The notes under the pieces: model-generated
Told to the model about the DNA's origin: nothing
The model's input: the letters and a program-made list of their open reading frames with translations, nothing else
Database searches by the model: none
Position numbers and translations under genes: made by a program
NCBI GenBank assembly: GCA_000226015.1
Contig: JH155759.1
Span: forward strand, 80,550 to 106,954
Length of the DNA: 26,405 nucleotides
Direction: 5' to 3'
Origin: Mnemiopsis leidyi
Lineage: Eukaryota > Ctenophora > Tentaculata > Lobata > Bolinopsidae
Shown: positions 1-22,114 of the stretch, piece after piece
Layout: each line of letters begins with the position of its first letter
Numbering within the stretch: the stretch's first letter is position 1

Positions 1-220
1 ATTTGATACATTCAATTGAGCAACTAGAGTGTCTGTGTCAGTTTGCATTTTCTTATCATTTGTTACCCTTTTTAAACTTTTTTCTCGAATTTGAGTTTGG
101 AAGTTCTTGCTAGCATGTGGTGGCCTAGTGGGATCAACCCTATGAATGAGATCCACTAATCCCAGAGGAGTATGCTAAGGGTAATATCAAGTTACATAAC
201 GAGTAAGTGTGAAGTAACAT

Positions 221-330
221 GATTTACGCCTCGAGCGTAGCGAGTGGCGTAAATCTCATTATTCATCGAAGCCGAAGGCTGAGTTGAATAATGATACGTT
301 TTTAAAGAGGGCGGAGCCCGAGTTGAAAAC
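221..330. repeat. Three tandem GNA-triloop hairpins
   Basis: Three hairpins lie side by side at 221-255, 256-294 and 298-330. Outer stems are GATTTACGCC/GGCGTAAATC (10 bp), TCATTATTCA/TGAATAATGA (10 bp) and GTTTT/AAAAC extended by a wobble and two A-T pairs. Inside each is a symmetric internal loop rich in G and A (TCGA facing GAGT, or AGA facing GAG), then a 2-4 bp GC stem closed by a GNA triloop (GTA, GAA, GGA). The stems differ in sequence while the loop plan is the same. Hairpins 1 and 3 contain GCGTAGC and GCGGAGC. The pairing is seen directly; any function is unknown. Confidence 0.85.
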
Positions 331-356
331 ATGTTGTTACTTTGCACTGATGAGTT

Positions 357-563
357 ATGTAACGATATTATTTACCAAGCAAAAATTGCAGATAGTGCGG
401 GCAGCTGCTAATGATAATAACAAAAAAAGGACGTTCTCTCGTATCACTAATTTGGAGCAGGCCTCAGAGTCATGTAACGATATTATCTAGGAAGTCAAAT
501 TAGCAGGCAGTGTGGGTAGTTGCTAGAAATAACAGAAAAAAGGACGTTCTCTCGTATCACTAA
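357..563. repeat. Direct repeat, two copies of about 93 bp
   Basis: Copies at 357-450 and 472-563 both begin ATGTAACGATATTAT and end AAAAGGACGTTCTCTCG followed by TATCACTAA, with scattered substitutions between. The pair sits between the hairpin cluster and the GTGATGTAAT array, so positions 200-707 may be one composite repeat or a mobile-element remnant. I cannot identify a family. Confidence 0.75.
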
Positions 564-565
564 GT

Positions 566-707
566 GTGATGTAATATGCAGTGATGTAATACGAAAAGGG
601 TGATGTAATATGGTGATGTAATACGAAAAAGGTGATGTAATACGAAAAAGGGTGATGTAATACGGCCATAAGTGTGATGTAATACGAAAAAGGGTGATGT
701 AATACGA
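566..707. repeat. GTGATGTAAT tandem array, eight copies
   Basis: GTGATGTAAT starts at 566, 581, 600, 613, 632, 652, 674 and 694. Most copies continue as ACGAAAAAGG, giving a unit near 20 bp with length variants of 13 to 22 bp. It is a degenerate minisatellite. Spacing is irregular and there are no unique spacers, so it is not a CRISPR-type array. Confidence 0.85.
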
Positions 708-1004
708 CAACAATGTGCAAATACCACGTTTTACTCAACCGGTATAATAGCATCACGCGGTAAATAATAGTAGATGCAATATCAGCCAAATGACCAGGAA
801 ACTGTGATTGAGGGTTAAATGAGATGGTTCTGGTGTGTAACAAATACGATCCTGTCACCATTTGAATTTTTGGCTTGTTTTTTATTTATCTTTAAAGGTT
901 TGAGTATAAAATGTTGTTTCACACTATATATATATTTATTTTTATATCTGTAAAATCCCTTACAATGGCAAAAAAGTTGTTAATTAGCATTTACCCATCT
1001 TGCC

Positions 1005-1012
1005 TATAAAAG
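1005..1012 (+). promoter_or_regulatory. TATA box candidate for UGP2
   Basis: TATAAAAG lies 80 bp upstream of the UGP2 start codon at 1092. A start site about 30 bp downstream would give a 5' leader of roughly 55 nt. Against this, the stretch just after it is pyrimidine-rich and ends in CAG at 1055-1057, with another CAG at 1078-1080, so a 3' splice site or spliced-leader site joining an upstream leader is an alternative reading. Confidence 0.45.
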
Positions 1013-1091
1013 GGTTAAGTTTTCATGTAAATTTCTCTCTTGTTCTCCTGATGTCAGTCGTAAATGAAATACCCCTACAGAAAAGGTAATC

Positions 1092-14104
<13,013 letters not shown>

Positions 14105-14118
14105 TTATAGTGTTAAGG

Positions 14119-14238
14119 TGACGCCACGTGGTGTTATGGTGACAATACGTGGTGTTGTGATGACGTCACGTGGTGTTGTGATGACGTCACGTGGTGTTGT
14201 GATGACGTCACGTGGTGTTGTGATGACGTCACGTGGTG
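14119..14238. repeat. 21-bp CRE/E-box array, six copies
   Basis: TGACGTCA or a variant starts at 14119 (TGACGCCA), 14140 (TGACAATA), 14161, 14182, 14203 and 14224, exactly 21 bp apart. Each is followed by CGTGG, giving the composite TGACGTCACGTGG in the four perfect copies: a CREB/ATF palindrome overlapping a CACGTG E-box. The array begins 15 bp after the UGP2 stop codon, so it is probably in the 3' UTR. It may be a plain minisatellite or a dense binding-site cluster. Confidence 0.9.
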
Positions 14239-15340
14239 CGGTTGTGGCTTCCAGTGAAGTTAGGAATTTGAAGAGGCTGAGCCTTTAAATTTGTAGTTTG
14301 AATGCACTAGTGATTTAAATACCAGTGCAGTGAATTCACATTCTTTATGTTCTTATGTACATGTACATGTTCTTCAAGTGTATATATATATACTTGAAGA
14401 CTATGTACTTGTAATTGTGTACGTGTACATGTGATTGTGTAAATTTACACGTTCTTGTGTACATGTACATGTACAATTTAGCATGGGACCGTTTTGTAAT
14501 TGTATAATTTGGGGGTATTTATTTTCATTGGTGATTTTCATGACTACCTTCATAACTATCCAATCTGAATCATCTTAACTTGTGCAAATGTACAGCAATT
14601 ATTTGGTTTAGCCGTTCGGGTTATGCCACGATTCTATAGTTGAGTACAGTGAAATGTTATCTGAGGCTAAGCAAGAAATTACTTTTCTTGTAGTGTTCAT
14701 TTTTGGGGTAGATAACAATATGTAACTGTAAGGGTGCGCGGTCGTACATAAGTTATACAATGCTGCATGCGTTTTAAGCATGCTCGGAAGAATGTCGTCT
14801 AATATACATAAAAATACAGTATCCAGAACCGCGACACAGAACTGAATGTACCGTGTCCTTTTATGGCTTTTTTCGTGCGATAGTATGCGCACGTTTAGCT
14901 GTAATTACATTTGTAGTTTTAATAGCACTTTTAACGATAAGAGACAAATATTTTTAAACACTCCATGCTGAAGACAGATGGATTGCCGGGTTTTAATTGA
15001 TAATTTAAGGTTGCATCCTTAATTTCATATCGCATGTATGAAGATATAGACTGTTATGTTTGGAATGTTGTATGGTATTGTTGATCTAGGTTATTTTAGT
15101 TTTGTAGGTTATCGTGCTTAGATTAAAATCATGAAAATTACTGTTCAAGCTTTCAAATTATTCAAACAGCAAATATACATAGACGTTAATAATTAAAGTG
15201 TTGATTTAATCAATTTTGAATTTCATAGTTATCTGTAAAATATCGAATCAGTTTTATAACTAAGCGTTGTATCATCATTGACTGTCTATGACTGTTTTCA
15301 ATAGTTCAATCTTCTGCGTAGCGTGCATAAGTTGTCGTGG

Positions 15341-15377
15341 TGACGTCACTTGTTATCGAAGTGACGTCACGTGTTGT
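15341..15377. repeat. 21-bp CRE/E-box family, two copies between the genes
   Basis: TGACGTCA starts at 15341 and 15362, 21 bp apart. The second continues CGTGTTGTCAAGA, matching the unit at 14119-14238 in sequence and orientation. It lies about 35 bp beyond the stop codon of the minus-strand gene, hence in its likely 3' UTR. Confidence 0.8.
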
Positions 15378-15410
15378 CAAGACGACGACATGTCGGGAGT
15401 TTACGTATCT

Positions 15411-18400
15411 TTAGATGCTCGCCCCAAAAAACTTCGTGTAGTTCTCCCTCAAGCTCTGTAGATGGTGCTTGAGCTTATCGTTTTCAGACATCTGATTTTG
15501 TAGATCTCTCTGCAACATGGCGATCCTACTCCCTGAAAATACGGTTTTATCACTGCTGATTAATTGTACTTGTACGTGGCTTTCTATTATGAAAATCGTT
15601 ACTGATGGTAATTGGAAATGATTTTTACACATCTTTCATTCTAGGTATGTTAAACAGGTCAATAATGATTAAAAAGAGACGAGAGTTGCTGCAGAATGTA
15701 AGTTTTTAGCTATTGCTTTTATGTTCAACTTCCTCAGTTTAAGCTTGGAACAAGTTTGAGTTGTGCTAACAAACTTTAATTTTTACATTTCTCAGTCTAA
15801 TTACTTAATGGTGAAATTTACTCTATAGTCTCTTATGTGATCTGATTAAAGGCATTGTAAAAAAGTCAACCATTCTTAACAGCTATCTGACGATGTTCAC
15901 GGTTTTCCTTCAGTAATCAGTTTTATCAGAGATCAACCGAGTTTGGCTATTACACGGTCCGTGATGAGATAACCATTCCGGTCAATGATCACAGGTTTTT
16001 AAATTAACTTAACGTTTGGATTTATACGGAGGCCGATACAATTCAGTGGCTGCCTCTACAATGAAGTCCCTACATATGTCAGCCTACAATATGGCAGCCA
16101 ACATATGGCAGCCGGTAGCATTGATGGTTAATGACGTAGAACTGAGCCAGGGTTGATACTTTGATATGAAGTTAAAACGTAAAGATGTTCGGAGACTGAA
16201 AGAGAGGCTGATGCAGCTCTGACCTTGTTTAGACAGTGAAAAGGTGTGTGCTTTGCAACTTGTACTCAGCCACGTTTGAGTGGAGTACCCCAGAATTCGC
16301 ATTACTTCTCATGTCTTAAATTTTCTTAAAAGAAGTGAGGATATCGGTTACACATTTTACTTTCACGACAGTCGAGCCTGAAGATTTCAACATTTTTTTG
16401 GCGAATTTTGGGGCACTGCCATAAAAAGCTCAGCGCACATTTGTCTCCTACATTTGCTTCCGGAATGTCTGGGAAATCGTGATTTCCTTTTTTGCTTGTA
16501 GTTTCTTAGTTCCTTACTGTTCACGTCACGATCACGTATTTTGACGCTATCACGCGGTTTGGTGACGTCGCGTGATGTTTTGATGACGTCACGGCGTGTC
16601 CTGGCAAAACCACGAGACCCCAGTGGGGAGGGTACTCTCTCCACTAGCACCCCTGTTAAGTGCAAGTGTTATTTTCACTCGCAGCGCCTGGTCTGATCGG
16701 CCTGTTTGAGCATTTATTCCCGTGTGCGATTTTGTTTGTAGAGATATGAATATTATGCGGCTCTGGTTATCCTCATTAAAGCCAAAAGTTAATGACTGTA
16801 AGCTTGATGTTATGCATGTTCATTGTTCTGTCATTTGTAAATGTAACCTCTTGGATCGCTCTTACTCGCGTGCGATTCCGTATCTTAAGTCTAATCCCCA
16901 CCAGCCACCGCATGGAATGTGAGCCTACAGAACACAACTATATTTATGTAGGTGTAGTTGATTATTTTGTGAAGGAGTAAGGTTGCAAATAACCTTTGTC
17001 GTCTTGAGCTATGAGCCTCTGATACCTCCGGTTTTCCTCTGCAATCCTGTCTTTCTCCTTTTCCAAGTTTTGCAACCTGAAAATTTGTTACTTGAGTCTT
17101 GACACAGTAGCACTAAGCACAATAATACTTAGTCTTTTTGTAAGTTATGACCTGAAGAAATTCTAAAAATAGATCACCGCAACCGTTGCTTGGACTTATA
17201 CCAGATTGCATGTTGCAATTCACGTACGATATTATATGATTTACAATTTACATCCCAATTATCCCTTCGACCTAGATCCGCACCATTAGACTGGTCTTAC
17301 AGATGTTGGTATTTTACTCCATTGTGTGGCAGTGACTTCATCACAACTAGTGACGTCATCACAACTAGTGACGTCATCACAACTAGTGACGTCATCACAA
17401 CTAGTGACGTCATTACAACCATTGTATGGTAGTTATCTCTAAAATCCTTCCCGTGCTTCCCCAACTTAATTTGTTTTATTTCACATTACCATTTTTACAC
17501 AGTTGCCTCACATTAAGCCGGCATTACTCTTTGATGACAGTTCAGTCGTTGCCTTTTTAAACGATCGTCAGCTATTAAGCATTTTTTCTCTAAAAACACA
17601 AACCTATCTTCCAATTGCCTAGTTTGTTGCTGAGTCTTGACGCTGGCTTCTTTAAGACCGGCTTTCAGGGCGTCGTTCTCTAGCTTCATCTGCTGTATCA
17701 TTGTATTGACCTGGAAACGAGAGGCCTGTTGCCATGGTAACATTACAATCTTAGTTGTCTAAATGCTCAGAATTAAACTATCTTGGTGAAAGTTGTAAGA
17801 ACGTTAATGCTTGATTCTGAGTCGATCGTTTTAAACAGTGTGTAAACCTTTTACGGTCGCCCTTCGACGTACGTGATAGACATATGTTAAAGTCGTTGTT
17901 AAACTGTCGTTGTTAAATTGTTGAAATACTTCTCAAGAATTTCTTTAAAAAGCACAATTTTTTGTTTTCAAACCTCAGTTATGTCATTACAAGCGTTCGT
18001 AAGGTTCTCCCCCATATGAATATTTCTCGATACGTTCGGCCGAGGTGGAAGCGATTGTTCGGGCATTGATGTCATAATCCGCTCCTCTTGATCCCCTTCT
18101 TGTGACGTCACGTGATGCTGTGATGACGTCACGTGAGCTGGTGTTGAGGAAATTATTGGAGCTGCTGCAGGCAGGTCCACATTATAAGCTCTAGGAGACT
18201 GAGTTATGTTCTGTAAAGACAGTCTCAGTTTCTCACTCTCCAGAGCTATTCGCAGAGTTTCTGATTCTCCTAATCGCTGTTTGAACTGGTGGCAGAGCTG
18301 TTTCATCTCTAGTAGTTCTAGATCCTGTGGATAATTAACATTTTATATGAGATTTTGATGGCTTCATTCAGAACGATATCCACTTCAACTGTCATAAACG

Positions 18401-20453
18401 GTTCGGTTTTCTACAAAAATGTTCAAAAATGCTCACAAACTTGAAGTTTGGACTCAAGTTAGACGAAACATAATAAATGTCGACTCTTTATGTTAAACTC
18501 ACCCTCTGTTGAACGTCTCTCTCCAATCGGTGTATTCTGAGGTTCCTATCCACTGTATCCTCACTAAACGACACTTTCTTAGGACTTCCCGGTACTTCGC
18601 AATACCTACTTTCCAGATCCGAGATCGTATCTAAAGTGTCTTCGCTCTGTCTTTTCTTCTGCGCCGTCTTCTTGGGAGAGCGCGATCGAGTAGGTGACAT
18701 TCGGGGTATTGATTCTCGGCGCGCAGGCGAAGTTTCCCATCTCACTGGAGACGTGTTGATGCTTTTATCTTCTCTCCGGCGATGTACCGTCGAGATAAAA
18801 TCGTCCTCCTTGTAGCTGGAGGACATGTCCCGTTTCTCGGGAGTGAGGCATGTGTCTCTACTCTGTCTCGTGCCTCTACTTTGTCTCGTGTCTCGGGGAG
18901 AGTTGTTCTCCACCTCTGAATCAGGTAGAGTCAGGTCGTTCAGCTCCGGCCGAGGAGAAGTGGACTTGGACGAGATCAGGTCGTGTCCGGGAGATAATAT
19001 CTCCTTATACACGGGCCCAGTTCGGGTTATCGTTGTGTCTCTGAATATATCTCAGTTTGTTTGGGATGCGGTAAAATATTTTATTTTTCAGTGGATGGTG
19101 CTATTTGGACTAATTTGTTGGACCTTTGTCAACCATGTTGTCGGAAAACGTGCGTTGTTGTGAATTCAACTTCAACTACTTATTAAGATATTTAGATAAT
19201 CAACATTTTTTGCCAGATTCGAAGGAGCATGTGACATTTACCATACCTTGCAATACTCTTTGTAGTTTCACTGAACAAGATATCCTTCAAGATTCCTCTC
19301 TCGATATTCCCAGCATCCAACAGAGCCTCATTTCTCCTCGCTTCCCATACATTCTCCCTGTCAGAGGGTGAAATACCAGAAATTTGGCCTTCCTTTTTCT
19401 TATGGGACCTCGGTGCTGGGCTTGTAGCTTTTCTTTCCTCGATCATTTGCTCGATTGCGGCTTGTCGTTGTACTGCCGATGTGGTTTCTTTAATCGGCGA
19501 ACAGTACGGCTTATCTCTGAAATAGGTTTCTTTTCAGAACATGAGCTGAATAGCTAAATTTAAAATCTGAAATTTTTGTTATTTCAATGGCCGAACACCC
19601 AGAATTGGAGCTTAAGCTTTGAATTTTTATCCTAGGTGTTATATATTTTATGCTAGTATTTTGTTACATTACTTATTTTATGCTAGTATGCTATTTCTTG
19701 GTTCTAGCTTTCTTCTAAGCTTTAAAAGTTCAATTATACTTTATCAACTTTACAAAAATTCGCGGCAGTACCTCTGGCTAGGTCTAGTAAAGTCCACCTC
19801 ATCATTTTCAGGGCTGGTAAAATATCTGGGTGATCTGAGATCCAGCTTCTTTGTCGGACTCGCCAGATCCAGCTTCCTGGCTGCGGTACATTTCTGCGGA
19901 CTGGAAGCCCGGGTTTTCTTGCTCGGCTTGCTGGCGCTGCTCGTTTTGGGCGATTTCTGTGCCTGCCAATGAGAACACGTTGTCTGTAACGCCGTCAAGT
20001 GTGATACACATAATTGTATTTTACAGTACATATACGACACGGCCAGTGTTATAAGTGTCATGGTATAACACCGCCAGTCGGAAATACTGCCTTGGAATTG
20101 TGTACTGATATTGTTTAACGTTTTTGTGCTTTTACGGGTTCCCCGCGTTGTTGCTCCAGCTAGGCATGTCACCAAACTTTTGTTTCTTCTGCCGTAAAAT
20201 TGTTCTTCCGTATGTTTCCAGTACAGTATGTTATGGGTTATATTCGAAATTAACTCTGTGCTATTTTGGTGATTCAGACAGTAGTTTAAAGAATAATAAT
20301 TTGAGATTCCTCTAGATGAAGACCACAAGGAAAGTTTTTAGCGGTGAAGATAATAACGAGTGTCACCTTGTTGCTGGTAGAGTAAGACTTCCTCTTGTTG
20401 TGGGGCGAGTGTAGAAGAGAGGAGTACTGAGATAATGCACCTCCTCCACTCAT
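15411..20453 (-). CDS. Ser/Pro-rich coiled-coil protein with KVSF motif, eight exons
   Basis: I do not recognise the family. Exons in minus-strand order are 20453-20367 (from ATG), 19962-19772, 19516-19247, 19040-18503, 18324-17974, 17710-17604, 17076-16994 and 15532-15411 (TAA). Every junction is GT-AG with matching phase and the total is 1749 nt, or 582 aa. The first exon may begin at an acceptor (20482) instead, with more gene upstream. Residues 1-340 are basic and disordered with many SP/TP sites (SPKKTAQKK, TSPVRWETSPARR), fit for proline-directed kinases. KVSF at about 338-341 matches the PP1-docking RVxF motif. Heptad-rich helices follow (about 345-405 and 480-575: VNTMIQQMKLENDALKAGL, LEKEKDRIAEENRRYQRLI). 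Such architecture is common in centrosomal, spindle or cytoskeletal proteins, which is inference only. The last exon converges on UGP2. Residues encoded near 18103-18136 form a 7-residue repeat derived from the CRE/E-box minisatellite. Confidence 0.8.
15533..16993 (-). other. Last intron of the coiled-coil gene
   Basis: This is a 1.46-kb intron with donor GTTATT and acceptor TTTTCAG on the minus strand. Apart from the 21-bp motif array at 16521-16598 it looks unique. The ORFs 16084-16302, 16387-16665, 16722-16922 and 16792-16980 show no family features, and the flanking exon phases already fit without them. Confidence 0.65.
16521..16598. repeat. Degenerate 21-bp CRE/E-box array in an intron
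   Basis: Related octamers start at 16521 (TCACGTCA), 16542 (TGACGCTA), 16563 (TGACGTCG) and 16584 (TGACGTCA), again 21 bp apart and in the same orientation as 14119-14238. The last two are joined by CGTGATGTTTTGA. Divergence suggests an older copy of the same minisatellite. Confidence 0.75.
17077..17603 (-). other. Intron of the coiled-coil gene
   Basis: Donor GTTTGT and acceptor TTTTCAG on the minus strand. It contains the 18-bp array at 17333-17422. The plus-strand ORF 17190-17432, ending in repeated VITTSD, is the translation of that array and is not a gene. The rest is AT-rich. Confidence 0.7.
17333..17422. repeat. 18-bp TGACGTCATCACAACTAG array, five copies
   Basis: TGACTTCA at 17333 and TGACGTCA at 17351, 17369, 17387 and 17405 are spaced exactly 18 bp apart. 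Each is followed by TCACAACTAG (TTACAACC in the last). The CRE palindrome is kept but the CACGTG E-box is absent, so this is a relative of the 21-bp family or an independent expansion. Confidence 0.9.
18103..18142. repeat. Exonic copies of the 21-bp CRE/E-box motif
   Basis: TGACGTCA starts at 18103 and 18124, 21 bp apart, both followed by CGTGA, inside the fifth coding exon (17974-18324) of the minus-strand gene. On the coding strand this gives HVTSSQH followed by HVTSQ, a 7-residue repeat with no frame disruption since 21 is a multiple of 3. Confidence 0.85.
18325..19771 (-). other. Short introns of the coiled-coil gene
   Basis: Between exons lie introns 18325-18502, 19041-19246 and 19517-19771, all short and AT-rich with nothing notable. 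The plus-strand ORFs at 18825-19163, 18850-19044 and 19126-19371 mirror the exons on the other strand. Confidence 0.7.
19963..20366 (-). other. First seen intron of the coiled-coil gene
   Basis: The donor is AAG|GTGACA and the acceptor TTGGCAG on the minus strand. No repeat or exon is evident inside. The ORFs 19750-20328 (-) and 20124-20315 (+) reach into it only by read-through or chance. Confidence 0.6.
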
Positions 20454-20482
20454 GTCTTGCTTAGCTTCGCTAGGAAATTGTA

Positions 20483-21841
20483 CTGAGGTCAGCAAGGTTT
20501 AAGTAATTTGTTCTAGCTTGCTCTTAACTCTATAAGTCTTAACGTTGCTGATAACATGGTCTCAATTCACTAACATCACCCTCCTGAAATTAAGCAACTA
20601 CAACATTTATTCCATAATCGCGAGTAGACAGGGCAAAGCAAACTGCACCGAAATTTAAACCTAAACAGCAGCACTGTAAGAGTAACTAGTGTAATGTCTC
20701 TGTAATAGGTAACTCTATAGTGTGTCTGGTAACTCTCAGGTCAAATAGCATCATGAGAATCCATTAAGCAACCATGAACGTTGTATAATTAGTTTGTGGG
20801 CCATAGGTACTGTTACAACAGAGTCTCTTTTATATCCAAATATTGAACAAAGTTTCTTCAATTGTCTGAAAGAAAGCTTATTTGTAAGATACATCTTCTT
20901 TGTCTGAAATAAAGCTGATTTGTAAGATATATCTTCTTTAAAGAAGCTCTAGAGTCAGGAGCTAGAGTCTAGCACTGCACCGGAAGAATTTTATGTTTAT
21001 ATTTACTTGTTTATGTTTTATTACATTTGACTAGAGCTCACTCTTTACCTCACTTTTACTGACGAAAGCTCGCCTTGTCGTCACAGAATTTTATAATTTA
21101 CGTAAGGTTGGAGTAACTTTTAAAAGATCCAAAACGCTTGAAATTCGATTTTCGTGTTTAAAAATTGTGTCGCGGCCACAACAAGAGTTAAAAGTAACAA
21201 CACTGATAATGCACACTAAAATCTAAATCTAAATGAAGTTTGAATTGGAGAAATTTTCCTGCTTGTTTGTATGGAGATGAATCGGCTCTTTGAATTGGCC
21301 TTCACGAAGTGCACGCTACTCAGAAGAGATTCAGTGAAAAGTGTTATGCGGTAAAATGCGGTAAATCATTTAGCGGTAAATACATCAGTATAAACGTCAC
21401 CCGCACTACTTAGATAGTTCTTTTATTGCAAATCCTTCATGTTTTATGACATGGCTGTAGTGACGTTCAGCTTTCTAATTGCATCTTGAAACTTTGTAGT
21501 TTGTAACAATGATCTCAGGCAGTTTCGCTACTGAGGAGACTGACTAAATTGTGAAAAAAGAGTTGATCCGGCAAATTTCAGGGTTTCGGGTCAGCAGTTA
21601 TTTACATCTTCTCATGGTGTAAGTTAAATATCACTCCATAAAAGTTTGCTCAGTTTAACTTTATTTATGATGAATGAGTAGAAAATAACTAAGCAGCTCG
21701 ACGTACCACTGACTGACAGAAAAGCAATAAACTCTCAGATCTGTTTGACGACTAGAATTACAGTTTGAAGATTACACAATCTGCCTGGTAGAAACAATGA
21801 CCAGAAATTGTGCCCAGATGGGGAGTAGTTAATGTGCAAAT
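20483..21841. other. Upstream region of the coiled-coil gene
   Basis: No secure exon is visible. A 38-bp direct duplication sits at 20863-20938 (TGTCTGAAAGAAAGCTTATT and its copy 38 bp on). The rest is AT-rich. The gene's promoter or further 5' exons should lie here or beyond; I cannot place them. Confidence 0.5.
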
Positions 21842-22114
21842 TTAGTAAACGAGTCTGAGAAAACAATTGAAGTAATTTTTTCTCCCTTTTTTACAATTCA
21901 ACCCTAGATACAAGCACAGAAACACACCCATGCTAACAATATCTCCTAATATCGCGCAAAAGAAAGACAAATGTACACACAGCTCACTGAGAGCTCTTTT
22001 CATCCCGCTCAGTGGGGGCCCATACAACGCTAAATAAACTATATACGCGGCGTACAAAGCAAGATTTAGCGGAAGTAGGGAGGCCACCAGCAGCAGCAAC
22101 AGGTCCTCCTGCTG
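21842..22114 (-). CDS. Possible 3' exon of a membrane protein
   Basis: The minus-strand frame from an acceptor-like CGACCAG (CAG at 22115-22117) to TAA at 21842 encodes about 90 aa with two hydrophobic stretches: LLLLLVASLLPLNLALYAAY (then IVYLAL) and, later, LCVHLSFFCAILGDIVSMGV (then FLCLYLG), followed by a basic tail (CKKGRKNYF). No suitable upstream ATG exists; an in-frame stop lies at 22141, so it would have to be a terminal exon of a gene further right. No family is recognised, and hydrophobic frames arise by chance in T-rich DNA. Confidence 0.25.
   Translation of the reverse strand, partial: QQEDLLLLLVASLLPLNLALYAAYIVYLALYGPPLSGMKRALSELCVHLSFFCAILGDIVSMGVFLCLYLGLNCKKGRKNYFNCFLRLVY

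Larger units (their letters stand above)
1..1004. other. Repeat-rich region upstream of UGP2
   Basis: I see no convincing coding exon here. The ORFs at 284-490, 495-713 and 523-861 translate repeat DNA; the minus-strand ones give a monotonous YYIT-type peptide from the GTGATGTAAT array. The repeats at 221-330, 357-563 and 566-707 are listed separately. Positions 1-220 and 713-1004 look like plain AT-rich DNA, and 713-1004 should hold the proximal promoter of UGP2. A distal 5' UTR exon cannot be excluded. Confidence 0.6.
14105..15410. other. Tail-to-tail interval between UGP2 and the coiled-coil gene
   Basis: This should hold both 3' UTRs. It begins with the 21-bp CRE/E-box array, then has ATGTACATGTACATG-type palindromes (about 14353-14475) and a hairpin at 14371-14400 with a TCTTCAAGT/ACTTGAAGA stem around a TA run. 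TTTATT at 14518-14523 would be AATAAA for the minus-strand gene, and ATTAAA near 15122-15127 is a possible weak signal for UGP2. The ORF at 14608-14892 has no family features. Confidence 0.6.

Noticed and set aside
566-707. Regular repeats considered as a CRISPR array
   Set aside because: Spacing is irregular, there are no unique spacers, and the window is clearly eukaryotic with spliced genes.
523-861. Minus-strand ORF of 112 aa with repeated YYITLFRITSPF-like peptide
   Set aside because: It is the translation of the GTGATGTAAT minisatellite in one frame; a second frame (495-713) is equally open. No start context or family feature.
16387-16665. Minus-strand 92-aa basic ORF (RDVIKTSRDVTKPRDSVKIR)
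   Set aside because: The RDV periodicity comes from the degenerate 21-bp repeats; flanking exons of the coiled-coil gene already join in phase without it.
17190-17432. Plus-strand ORF ending in repeated DVITTS
   Set aside because: It is the translation of the 18-bp TGACGTCA array inside an intron.
18825-19163. Plus-strand 112-aa ORF opposite exon 4 of the coiled-coil gene
   Set aside because: The minus strand there has a splice-consistent frame with SP-rich protein and a KVSF motif; the plus frame is its mirror.
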